Assembly (NCBI GenBank): GCA_050296515.1
Contig: JBNKRJ010000046.1
Coordinates: 1-64,000, forward strand
DNA from: NBLH01 sp050296515
Lineage (GTDB): Bacteria > Bacteroidota > Bacteroidia > Bacteroidales > NBLH01
Length of the DNA stretch: 64,000 nucleotides
Direction: 5' to 3'
Shown here in pieces: positions 8,312-15,912 of this stretch (the first letter of the stretch is position 1; each line of letters opens with the position of its first letter). The position numbers and the translations under genes are program-made. Below the pieces are notes generated by a model. It saw only the letters and a program-made list of their open reading frames with translations, searched no databases and was not told the DNA's origin.

Positions 8312-9904
8312 ATGCGGAATTGTTGTATCCTATTCTTCATGCTGCTTGCGTTTAACCTTTTTGCAGGCAGTGGCACCATTAATTTTGTTGAAACTACAGT
8401 TGAGCTCAATAAGGCCGGTGAAGCCAATGTGGCTTATGTGGTCCAGTACAAAGTGCTTTCGGGCGAAATGCACGGTTTCTATTTTCAGGGAAACGACAGG
8501 TTAGTGATAAACTCTTTCTCGGATGAATCATATGCAGTTGATAATTTAGGAAATCGATACAAGCTGGATATCTCAAAAGTTTCCTCTGATATGTGGGACA
8601 TTATTCTGGCAGACGGACAAGGTGTATCTGGTGGCACTGTTACCTACGTTTTTTATTTCAACACCAACTTTAATACAGCAGGTTATTTAGTCAATACGGA
8701 AAAAGGCGATGGGCAAATGCTCACTGTATTCAACTGGTCGCCTGTTAAATGGGACGAAGCCCATAACATGCAGCATTATACTTTAAAAGTAATTCTTCCT
8801 ACTCAGGCAGTCGAGGGATACCCAGTTTTAAGGGATTATTACATGGGGCAAAACGTCATTATGACTGAAAAGTTTGTGAATGAAAAATTCAGAATTGATT
8901 ACCAGAAAAGCAAAAGTGGAAAATTAATGCTGGTCTTTCACAAAGAGTTTCCGAGTGTAAGATACGATATGCGCACACAGTTTTACATGCCTGCAAACTG
9001 GTTTAGCCTAGCGCAAACAGAGTTATATGATAGTAGTAGCCCTGATGATTTTGTTCCTGTGAATGAGAAGAAAGCGGACAAAAGTATTTTTATCATTTTT
9101 GTTATCATTGTTCTTGTCATTTTTTACCTGATTGTGGGCAGAAAGCACAAGTCAATGGTAAAAGCGAAAGAAGGCCTGGATGAAATTGATTGGGGACGAT
9201 TAGATTGGACTCCACCTAAGCTTACACTTTCGCATTACAGGGTTGATGGTAAAATATGCATGGATTTAACTCCATTGGAAGCTACTTTCTACATGGAGGT
9301 TCCTTTTAAAAGCATCCTTAGTGGAATGGTAAGTATTCTCGAAAATGAAAAGTTCATGCATGTGGTAAGTAAATCCCCATTAAAGGTCAGTATATTGCCC
9401 GGACCTGATACCAGTGTTTTGGGCGAATATGAAAGGCAACTTTACAACTCATTGGCTGATGACGGTGAGTTTTCTCAGCAAGAGCTAGAGGACATGATGA
9501 ACCTGATTGTTAAGAATATCCAGAAAAAAGCCTGGGATTGTGATATTGAGGAAACCAAAAAATATTATCGCGCCATGATGGGCGACTGGGGGAAACAAAA
9601 TATTCCTGTAGAAGAGCAAGAACAGTTTCAAAACGAAAACTCAAACTACCTTTGGTATCACTGGTATTATGGAAATCTTAACTATTTTAATTATCGATAT
9701 CATTATCATAATCCCCATCAATATGAGTATGATATCCCAATTGATGTGGATCATCTGACAGCCCCTTCAGTTGATATTTTGCAGGATATTAATGTTTGTC
9801 ACGATGCCTGTCATTCGGCATGTCACTCAGCTTGTCATTCTGCATGTCACTCAGCATGCCATTCGGCGTGCCATTCAGCCTGTGTAAGTGGAGGATCGCA
9901 TTAA
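8312..9904 (+). CDS. Membrane-anchored protein with C-terminal CHSA repeats; probable radical SAM substrate
   Basis: A 530-residue protein. A signal peptide (residues 1-18) is followed by an extracytoplasmic region of about 235 residues rich in beta strands. One transmembrane helix spans residues 259-275 (IFIIFVIIVLVIFYLIV), flanked by GRKHKS. A region of about 250 residues then follows that should be cytoplasmic. The overall plan resembles DUF2207-like membrane proteins. Near the end, residues 447-479 are very rich in Tyr, Trp and His. Eight cysteines lie exactly four apart (496, 500, 504, 508, 512, 516, 520, 524), mostly as CHSA, before a short VSGGSH tail. The stop codon overlaps the start of a radical SAM/SPASM gene (TAATG). 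I infer that the repeat tail is the modification target. A metal-binding tail is the main alternative. The family of the main body is uncertain. Confidence 0.85.
   Translation: MRNCCILFFMLLAFNLFAGSGTINFVETTVELNKAGEANVAYVVQYKVLSGEMHGFYFQGNDRLVINSFSDESYAVDNLGNRYKLDISKVSSDMWDIILADGQGVSGGTVTYVFYFNTNFNTAGYLVNTEKGDGQMLTVFNWSPVKWDEAHNMQHYTLKVILPTQAVEGYPVLRDYYMGQNVIMTEKFVNEKFRIDYQKSKSGKLMLVFHKEFPSVRYDMRTQFYMPANWFSLAQTELYDSSSPDDFVPVNEKKADKSIFIIFVIIVLVIFYLIVGRKHKSMVKAKEGLDEIDWGRLDWTPPKLTLSHYRVDGKICMDLTPLEATFYMEVPFKSILSGMVSILENEKFMHVVSKSPLKVSILPGPDTSVLGEYERQLYNSLADDGEFSQQELEDMMNLIVKNIQKKAWDCDIEETKKYYRAMMGDWGKQNIPVEEQEQFQNENSNYLWYHWYYGNLNYFNYRYHYHNPHQYEYDIPIDVDHLTAPSVDILQDINVCHDACHSACHSACHSACHSACHSACHSACVSGGSH
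9797..9883 (+). repeat. Coding repeat: one CHDA and six CHSA tetrapeptides plus a final Cys
   Basis: Twelve-base units encode Cys-His-(Asp/Ser)-Ala. Synonymous codons vary between units (TGT/TGC, CAT/CAC, TCA/TCG/TCT, GCA/GCT/GCG/GCC) while the protein stays constant. The repeat is therefore maintained at protein level and is not a fresh slippage product. Confidence 0.95.
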
Positions 9905-11283
9905 TGTTTTGGAAGAAAAAAAATATAAAGGTAAAACCTCAACCTCTCCAGGAGGCTGAGCGGAGTCGAAGTCAACTGGCATGGGTAGATGAGTTCATTG
10001 ATAATGTAAAACCTTACATTTTTGTTCGAACCGAAGACAATATGCTCATAAAGCGCCCTAACCAGGCAACAAAAATTAATTCAAGCGCTGCTCAAATTCT
10101 GAAATACCTTTTGGATGGAGGAACGATTGCTAATTTAATAAATAAAGTAGGGGAGGATAAAATATCCGAAATCCAGAACTTTATGCTTGCTTTGAAACAG
10201 AATCTTGAAGGCAATTTGGATGAGTTTAGCCTAAATCCTGCTGTTGAAAAAGAACGATTTGGATTGGGATTTAGCAAATTACCTGTTTTATCGGAGTTGG
10301 CATTAACCTACAAATGCAATTTAAAATGCCAGTTTTGTTATGCTGGGTGCAATTGCACCACAAATCCAACAGGAAGCAACAAAGAACTAAGCTTAGATCA
10401 GTTTAAACAAATTATTCACACAATTTATACTGAGGCAAAAGTTCCCTCAATTAGTTTTACAGGTGGCGAACCTACCTTGCAACCTGAAATTTTGATAGCC
10501 TGCACAGAATATGCCAAAGGGCTGGGAATGAGAGTAAACCTGATTACAAACGGAACATTAATTGATCATGCTTATGCAAAAAAGCTGGTGGACGCAGGGC
10601 TGGATTCAGTTCAGGTAAGTATTGAAGGTACCAATGCCTCAATACATGATACATTAGTGCATCATAAAGGAGCTTTTGAAAAAAGTATTAACACAGTCAG
10701 AATATTTAAGCAGTTGGGTGTTCACGTGCATACCAATACCACACTTAATAAGAAAAATGCAGAAGATTGCATCCGTCTATCAGAGTTTGTGAAAGAGCTT
10801 GGCCTTGATCGTTTTAGCATGAACCTGGTAATCCCAACCGGAAGCAGTGTTTTTAACGATGGACTGGTGATTAATTACAGCGAGGTAGGAGATATTATCA
10901 AACAAATTCAGAAAAAGAGTATTGAACAAGGAATAGAATTTATGTGGTATTCACCGGTTCCATTATGTATGTTTAATACCATTACTCACGAATTAGGCAA
11001 TAAAGGTTGTGCTGCTTGCGATGGCTTGCTTTCTGTAGCACCAAATGGGGATGTGCTGCCTTGTTCATCATACAATCAAGCTGTTGGTAATCTAATTGAA
11101 TCAGACTTTAATAAAGTTTGGGAAGGAAAAGACGCAAAATACTTTCGTGAGAAAAAGTTTGCACATGAACTGTGCAGCAGTTGTGATAGTCTGGCTGCTT
11201 GCAATGGTGCATGTCCACTCTACTGGCGAAGTTTAGGATATAAGGAGTTGAAAGAAACAATCGTTGGCAATACTGTTAGTTAA
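9904..11283 (+). CDS. Radical SAM/SPASM peptide-modifying enzyme with PqqD-like leader domain
   Basis: A 459-residue cytoplasmic enzyme. I take the ATG at 9904, which overlaps the upstream stop (TAATG, translational coupling); an earlier in-frame start at 9796 would lie inside the CHSA repeats. Residues about 37-95 resemble a PqqD-type peptide-recognition domain. The radical SAM core starts with CNLKCQFC (Cys138, 142, 145, a CX3CX2C cluster), followed by YAGCNC and FTGGEPTLQPE. The C-terminus is a SPASM domain with GCAACDGLLSVAPNGDVLPC and CSSCDSLAACNGACP, enough for auxiliary 4Fe-4S clusters. Known relatives form thioether or carbon crosslinks on Cys-rich peptides. The adjacent 8-Cys tail is the obvious substrate. 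A 20-base repeat unit lies in frame near the N-terminus (see separate entry). Confidence 0.93.
   Translation: MFWKKKNIKVKPQPLQEAERSRSQLAWVDEFIDNVKPYIFVRTEDNMLIKRPNQATKINSSAAQILKYLLDGGTIANLINKVGEDKISEIQNFMLALKQNLEGNLDEFSLNPAVEKERFGLGFSKLPVLSELALTYKCNLKCQFCYAGCNCTTNPTGSNKELSLDQFKQIIHTIYTEAKVPSISFTGGEPTLQPEILIACTEYAKGLGMRVNLITNGTLIDHAYAKKLVDAGLDSVQVSIEGTNASIHDTLVHHKGAFEKSINTVRIFKQLGVHVHTNTTLNKKNAEDCIRLSEFVKELGLDRFSMNLVIPTGSSVFNDGLVINYSEVGDIIKQIQKKSIEQGIEFMWYSPVPLCMFNTITHELGNKGCAACDGLLSVAPNGDVLPCSSYNQAVGNLIESDFNKVWEGKDAKYFREKKFAHELCSSCDSLAACNGACPLYWRSLGYKELKETIVGNTVS
9953..9972. repeat. Dispersed repeat unit inside the radical SAM coding frame
   Basis: AGGCTGAGCGGAGTCGAAGT matches a motif I recall as a very common intergenic repeat in Bacteroidota (GCTGAGCGGAGTCGAAG). 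Here it is read in frame as EAERSRS at residues 17-23, between the basic N-terminus and the PqqD-like domain. Recognition is from memory. Confidence 0.6.
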
Positions 11284-11323
11284 AGTAGCGAGAAAAATTG
11301 TTGTTAAAATAAATAACTTAAAA

Positions 11324-11373
11324 AGTCATTGGTCATTAAATGATCATTGACTAATGACCAATGTCAAATGACT
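11324..11373. repeat. Intergenic palindrome, AGTCATTGGTCATTA type
   Basis: AGTCATTGGTCATTA (11324-11338) pairs with TAATGACCAATG (11352-11363), followed by a further ATGACT. It is the same family as 465-518. It sits between the second and third genes of the radical SAM cassette, so it could lower expression of the third gene. Confidence 0.65.
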
Positions 11374-11384
11374 AAAATATAATT

Positions 11385-12335
11385 ATGAGTACATTATTAT
11401 TATCCAAAGAAGAACAGGGCGTAGTGATTTTTCATGTATGGAAATCATTAACTTATCAAGTGCGCTTGCTTCTAAGCATATTTTTAATCATTGTAGGTTT
11501 TGCCTTGCAATATTTTAATCTTTCGGCTACGCCCGGGATTTTCTTTGTTTTTGCTGGCAATTTATTGCTGTTGGTAAAAGGTTATGACAATAGAATCAAG
11601 CTGGCCACTTTTAAGCCTGAATCAGAATGGGTAAAAACAGATAAAGAACAGCTTGATAATATCATAGAAATTAATAAAAAAGCCAGGAAATGGGATATTA
11701 GTGCTTTTGATATTACCAGCGGGAAAGGAGTTTTATTTTTTATCCTGAGTATAGTTGTTCTAATCATTATCCTTGCTGCGAATGTATTTTCAAACGATAG
11801 CTTATCATTGATATTAGTAGCAAATATTGCAGTGTTATTATATCCTCATTGGTTTACCGGCGTAAAAAGAATAACTACTACCCCTATGCTGGTGAATAAA
11901 ATCCAACTTTTCCAAAGTGTATTAAAAAACTTTGAACAGAATCTGGCAGGAGATAAAATAGACTATCTGATTTATGTTAGGGGAACAGAGCAAAAGTATC
12001 CTTCAGATACAAAAATCAAGGTTGAGTTTAAGAATCAACCTGAAAAGTTTTTGGGTATGTATGCTCAGGTTTCTTTAAATAATGTACAAGGTAAACAATA
12101 CCCTTATTTTTATGTGGTTTTGGTGGCAAAGGAAGGTTTTGGTTTAAAAAACTATTTTAACTCAATTTCAACTTCGCACAATGTTATTAAAGAGCAAAGC
12201 AACCAGAATGGAGTTGAAATCATTGTAATAAGGCAATATACTACTAAAACCAGTGGTTACCATACCAATGTGCATGCTATCCACAACATTATGTCGGATG
12301 GTATAAAGGCAGCCAGGGGAATTGTAGGTGTTTGA
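11385..12335 (+). CDS. Four-helix membrane protein, third gene of the radical SAM cassette
   Basis: I do not recognise this 316-residue protein. It has two helices at about residues 27-66 (LLLSIFLIIVGFALQYF and GIFFVFAGNLLLLV), a polar stretch with many Lys, and two more helices at about 113-156 (GVLFFILSIVVLIIILAANV and SLILVANIAVLLYP). A soluble domain of about 155 residues follows, ending in a His-containing tail (SGYHTNVHAIHNIM). Both termini and the soluble domain would be cytoplasmic if four helices are correct. It lies 101 bases after the radical SAM gene on the same strand with a palindrome between, so co-transcription is likely but not certain. It could bind or present the modified tail of the first gene product; that is inference from position only. 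Confidence 0.8.
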   Translation: MSTLLLSKEEQGVVIFHVWKSLTYQVRLLLSIFLIIVGFALQYFNLSATPGIFFVFAGNLLLLVKGYDNRIKLATFKPESEWVKTDKEQLDNIIEINKKARKWDISAFDITSGKGVLFFILSIVVLIIILAANVFSNDSLSLILVANIAVLLYPHWFTGVKRITTTPMLVNKIQLFQSVLKNFEQNLAGDKIDYLIYVRGTEQKYPSDTKIKVEFKNQPEKFLGMYAQVSLNNVQGKQYPYFYVVLVAKEGFGLKNYFNSISTSHNVIKEQSNQNGVEIIVIRQYTTKTSGYHTNVHAIHNIMSDGIKAARGIVGV

Positions 12336-12372
12336 TATATTGGTATTTGTGTGGAGTGGTTGTACTCAAATC

Positions 12373-13347
12373 TCATATCTGATATAAACCAATTTCTCGC
12401 AAGCGTTGAGTTAAAAATTCGCCAGCTGTTATATCTTCAAATTGTTTGGGATGGTTTTTATCAATGCATGAAGGCAAACAAGTTAAATCCATTTCAGAAA
12501 CAGGATGCATAAAAAATGGTATCGAATACCTGGAAGTGTGCATCAATTCTTTTGGAGGATTAACTACGCGGTGTGTGGTGGATTTTAGTTTGTTATTGGT
12601 GAGCCTTTCCAGCATATCGCCAACATTTACTATTATCTGGCCTGGCAAAGCAGTTACCGGAATCCATTTGCCATCTTTTCTTAGTACTTGTAATCCATCT
12701 GCACTTGCTCCCATTAAAAGGGTGATTAAATTAATGTCTTCATGAGCAGCCGCTCTTACAGCACCCTCTGGTACATCATTAGGATTTGAAATAGGATAAT
12801 AGTGAATCTGTCTTAAGATGCTATTGCCGTATTTTACTTTATCTTCAAAATAGAACTCATCCAGATCAAGATAAAGTGCAATGGCTCTAAGCATTTGCAT
12901 TCCTGTTTCCAGAAGTATTTTATAGGCTTCTGTTGTATTTTTTTTAAAACCAGACACTTCCTGTGGAAAGATATTTTTAGGATATCCTAATTTTTTAAGC
13001 TGTTCATCATCAAGTTGTTGACCAACGTGATAAAACTCTTTTAAATCGCCAATATTTCTTCCTTTGGCATGCTCTTTCCCCTTTGCTGTGTAACCTCTTT
13101 GACCTCCAATATCAGGAACAATGTATTTTTGCTTCTTTTCTTCAGGTAAATCAAAAAATTGTTTTACCAACTGATAAAGGTTTTGGGAGAGTTCATCGGA
13201 TAAACCATGGTTTTTTAAAGCAACAAAGCCAATGTTGTTATAAGCTTCGCCTAGTGTTTTTACAAATTGCTGCTTTTTATTATCATCGCTCGAAAGAAAA
13301 TCGTTTAAATCAACAGAAGGAATTTCATTGTATAGTTTAGCTGTCAT
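12373..13347 (-). CDS. 2-oxoglutarate/Fe(II)-dependent oxygenase, isopenicillin N synthase-like
   Basis: A 324-residue soluble protein. The N-terminal DIOX_N-type domain (IPSVDLNDF, GFVALKNHGL) precedes a double-stranded beta helix. The iron ligands are visible as His202-x-Asp204 (AAHEDINLITLL) and His259 (STTHRVVNPP). Arg273 in TSRYSIPFFMHP is placed to bind 2-oxoglutarate. The family hydroxylates or oxidises small molecules. Substrate is unknown and no biosynthetic cluster surrounds it. It converges with the radical SAM cassette (37-base gap) and appears to be its own transcription unit. The motif set is complete, so activity is likely. Confidence 0.92.
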   Translation of the reverse strand: MTAKLYNEIPSVDLNDFLSSDDNKKQQFVKTLGEAYNNIGFVALKNHGLSDELSQNLYQLVKQFFDLPEEKKQKYIVPDIGGQRGYTAKGKEHAKGRNIGDLKEFYHVGQQLDDEQLKKLGYPKNIFPQEVSGFKKNTTEAYKILLETGMQMLRAIALYLDLDEFYFEDKVKYGNSILRQIHYYPISNPNDVPEGAVRAAAHEDINLITLLMGASADGLQVLRKDGKWIPVTALPGQIIVNVGDMLERLTNNKLKSTTHRVVNPPKELMHTSRYSIPFFMHPVSEMDLTCLPSCIDKNHPKQFEDITAGEFLTQRLREIGLYQI

Positions 13348-13510
13348 AATTTGTAGTTTTAAGTAAGGACTACAAAAGATACAAACTTTTTTCGAAAAAA
13401 ATAGAGGTTTAGTTTTGAAAACCAGAAAGTTTGAGAGAAGGAGGTACTTGAAATAATTTAAAGGGGCTGTATCAAAACTAGTTTTGCCATAAATTTTAAC
13501 GATTATCAGC

Positions 13511-13671
13511 TAGTTTACACCTAAATGGTTTCTTCCGTTTGAAAATCAATTTGTTTACCCCGTCCCATCTTGGGAGCAAATTGATTTTACTTGCAAGCTC
13601 GTGAGAAAGTTCTTCACTCCCTTTAGGGCCAGGGTAATTGAAGAAAGTCAATTTGCATTTGGTGTAAACTA
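13511..13671. repeat. Long imperfect palindrome between oxygenase and dehydrogenase genes
   Basis: TAGTTTACACCTAAATG (13511-13527) is mirrored by CATTTGGTGTAAACTA (13656-13671), with one bulged base. Within, AAATCAATTTG and CAAATTGATTT form a second inverted pair. The motif GCAAGCTCGTGAGAAAGTTC near 13593 recurs, slightly changed, at 16808. The rest of 13348-13732 shows no gene. Confidence 0.7.
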
Positions 13672-13732
13672 CTTCATAATCATTAAAAAAATATGAATTT
13701 ATCTTAATAAGTTAAACTAAGGTTGTTATAAC

Positions 13733-13766
13733 AAGAAAAAGCCACCTGTAAAGGCAGCTTTTTCTT
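13733..13766 (-). terminator. Terminator of the Fe-alcohol dehydrogenase gene
   Basis: AAGAAAAAGC (13733-13742) and GCTTTTTCTT (13757-13766) form a perfect 10-bp stem. On the reverse strand the stem ends in a T-rich run, 22 bases past the stop codon. Confidence 0.85.
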
Positions 13767-13787
13767 AACAATATGGGGAGTGAAAAT

Positions 13788-14942
13788 TTACATAGCTGCC
13801 TTAAATATTTCAATAATTTCGTGGTGAGTTGCCTGCTTGGGATTAGTAAAACCACATGCATCTTTTAAAGTATTTTCTGCCAGTATATCAAAATCACTTT
13901 CCTGAACATTCAGTTCAGCTAAACCTGTTGGAATGTTTACCGATTTTGATAATTCTTTAATTGCATTAATGGCCTCATTTGCAGCCTCTTTATCCGACAT
14001 TTTTGTTATATCACTGCCCATTGCAGCAGCAATATCCGCTAAGCGCCCTGGTACAATATTGGCATTATAAGCTTGTACGTGGGGTAATAGAATTGCATTA
14101 CAAACGCCATGTGGCAAATTGTAAAACCCGCCTAATTGATGGGCCATTGCATGTACATAACCTAAACTTGCGTTATTAAAAGCCATGCCGGCCAGGTATT
14201 CCGCATAGGCCATTTTATCCCTGGCCTCCATGTTTTCGCCATCTTCCACCGCTAGTTTTAAGTACTTGCTAATGAGTTTAATAGCTTGCAATGCACATCC
14301 ATCGGTTACCGGGGTGGCCATAGTCGATACATAAGCTTCAACAGCATGGGTCAATGCATCCATTCCGGTAGCAGCGGTTAATGACTTTGGCATAGCTACC
14401 ATTAATTCGGGATCATTTACCCCCATTAGCGGGTTTGTGTGTTTATCTACAATGGCCATTTTTACATGGCGTTCTTCGTCTGTAATTATCGCAAATATAG
14501 TCATTTCGCTGGCGGTTCCGGCCGTTGTGTTAACAGTTACGAGTGGTAGTTGTGGCTTTTTTGAAACATTTACACCTTCGTAATCTTTAATAGAGCCTCC
14601 ATTGGTTGCAACAAGGGCAACTCCCTTGGCGCAGTCGTGTGGCGAACCTCCGCCAAATGATATTACAAAATCGCAGTTGTTTTCCTGCAAAATTGCAAGT
14701 CCATCATGAACATTAGCCACTGTTGGATTGGGTTGGGTGCCATCAAAAATTATGTACTCTATTTTTTCGTTCTCAAGCACAGTTGTTAATTTATTAACCA
14801 GCTTTATTTTCACCAAGTCTTTATCAGTAACAATCAGGGCTTTTTTTAATCCCATCGCTGCTATGTCTTTTCCTGCATCGGCCAGGCAGCCTTGCCCCAT
14901 CAATGTCATTGGGGGCATAAAAAAACGATATGTCTTAGCCAT
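13788..14942 (-). CDS. Iron-containing (group III) alcohol dehydrogenase
   Basis: A 384-residue cytoplasmic NAD(P)-dependent dehydrogenase of the DhaT/FucO/AdhB type, which interconverts primary alcohols or diols and aldehydes. The nucleotide-binding GGGSPHD begins at residue 97. Metal ligands are visible as Asp195 and His199 (GMDALTHAVEAY), His264 (GYVHAMAHQLGG) and His278 (NLPHGVCN). Length is standard. A divergent AraC regulator starts 131 bases away and is the likely controller. Substrate specificity cannot be read from sequence. A strong terminator follows the gene. Confidence 0.95.
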   Translation of the reverse strand: MAKTYRFFMPPMTLMGQGCLADAGKDIAAMGLKKALIVTDKDLVKIKLVNKLTTVLENEKIEYIIFDGTQPNPTVANVHDGLAILQENNCDFVISFGGGSPHDCAKGVALVATNGGSIKDYEGVNVSKKPQLPLVTVNTTAGTASEMTIFAIITDEERHVKMAIVDKHTNPLMGVNDPELMVAMPKSLTAATGMDALTHAVEAYVSTMATPVTDGCALQAIKLISKYLKLAVEDGENMEARDKMAYAEYLAGMAFNNASLGYVHAMAHQLGGFYNLPHGVCNAILLPHVQAYNANIVPGRLADIAAAMGSDITKMSDKEAANEAINAIKELSKSVNIPTGLAELNVQESDFDILAENTLKDACGFTNPKQATHHEIIEIFKAAM

Positions 14943-14969
14943 AATACTTTTGTTAAAAATTTATAATTA

Positions 14970-15002
14970 TTTGTGTTATTATCTTGTATAAAAGTATATT
15001 TG
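14970..15002 (+). promoter_or_regulatory. Bacteroidota-type promoter for the AraC gene
   Basis: TTTG (14970-14973), 21 bases, then TATATTTG (14995-15002), which fits the -33 TTTG and -7 TAnnTTTG consensus. It leaves a leader of about 65 bases before the ATG at 15073. Confidence 0.65.
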
Positions 15003-15072
15003 CCGTAGGTATAAGATTAGTCGTGTTTTTTTATTAATAGTCGATTTTTAACAGTGTAGCCGAATTATTGGG

Positions 15073-15909
15073 ATGTTAGCAACTTTTGACAGGCAGTTAG
15101 AGCTAAATGATACTCTTGAAACAGAAATGGTAAAGGTTTTGTATTATGAGTTTGACAGTGTTTATAAAGAGCAATATAAAAGTTACCAGTACAATCGGCT
15201 TTGCACCATACTTGAGGGCGAAAAACAAGTAAAAATTAATCAACAGAAAGGGTTTACTTACGATAGTTCAAATTATATTTTGCTTCCGGCCCATTCATCA
15301 GTCGAAATGGAAATTTATAAGCCTACAAAAGCGCTGGTACTTGAATTAAGCGATGATTTATTATCTAAAACAGGACGACAGGTATACTCCGAGCTAGAAT
15401 ACTTGCCTGATTCACTTGCAAAAGAAGATTTGTTTTTAGGAACTAAGGGAGGAAGTGTTGAACATTGTTTAAAAAGAATAAATTTTGTGCTAAGCAAAAG
15501 TAAGGAACAAGACAAGAAGTTTCTTCTTGATTTATACGTGCAGGAACTGAGTTATTTTTTGCTAAAAGAAAAAGGAGTAAACAGCTTGGTCCAAAAATGT
15601 ATGAACCACCCTGTTTCAAAAGCCATTCATTTAATGAAAGCTAATTTGCAACCATCGATTTCGGTGAATGAAATTGCTTCGTTTATTCACTTGTCGTTAC
15701 CTGCATTCTCAAGAAAGTTTAAAGATGTGGTAGGTACTTCACCAAATGCTTACTACACCCATTTAAAGCTATTAAAAGCGAAAGAACTGCTTTTAAGCAG
15801 TAATGTTAACGAAACCGCCTGGCAACTTGGTTTCGAGAATGTAGGTCATTTTATTCGTCTATTCAGGGCAAAATTCGATATAACCCCGGCAAAATATAGT
15901 AAGTCATAA
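15073..15909 (+). CDS. AraC-family transcriptional regulator
   Basis: A 278-residue regulator with a variable N-terminal sensing domain (residues 1-160) and a C-terminal double helix-turn-helix (about 168-275). Diagnostic segments are SVNEIASFIHLSLPAFSRKF, VGTSPNAYY and AWQLGFENVGHFIRLFRAKF followed by ITPAKYSKS. It is divergent from the iron alcohol dehydrogenase gene, the usual layout for a local activator, so control of that gene by an aldehyde or alcohol signal is a reasonable inference. The N-terminal domain fold is not recognised. Confidence 0.93.
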   Translation: MLATFDRQLELNDTLETEMVKVLYYEFDSVYKEQYKSYQYNRLCTILEGEKQVKINQQKGFTYDSSNYILLPAHSSVEMEIYKPTKALVLELSDDLLSKTGRQVYSELEYLPDSLAKEDLFLGTKGGSVEHCLKRINFVLSKSKEQDKKFLLDLYVQELSYFLLKEKGVNSLVQKCMNHPVSKAIHLMKANLQPSISVNEIASFIHLSLPAFSRKFKDVVGTSPNAYYTHLKLLKAKELLLSSNVNETAWQLGFENVGHFIRLFRAKFDITPAKYSKS

Positions 15910-15912
15910 TTT

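Noticed and set aside
9796..9903. Earlier in-frame start for the radical SAM gene within the CHSA repeat region
   Set aside because: It would translate the repeat DNA in a second frame as low-complexity Ser/Phe/Leu sequence. The ATG at 9904 overlaps the upstream stop and gives a normal N-terminus.
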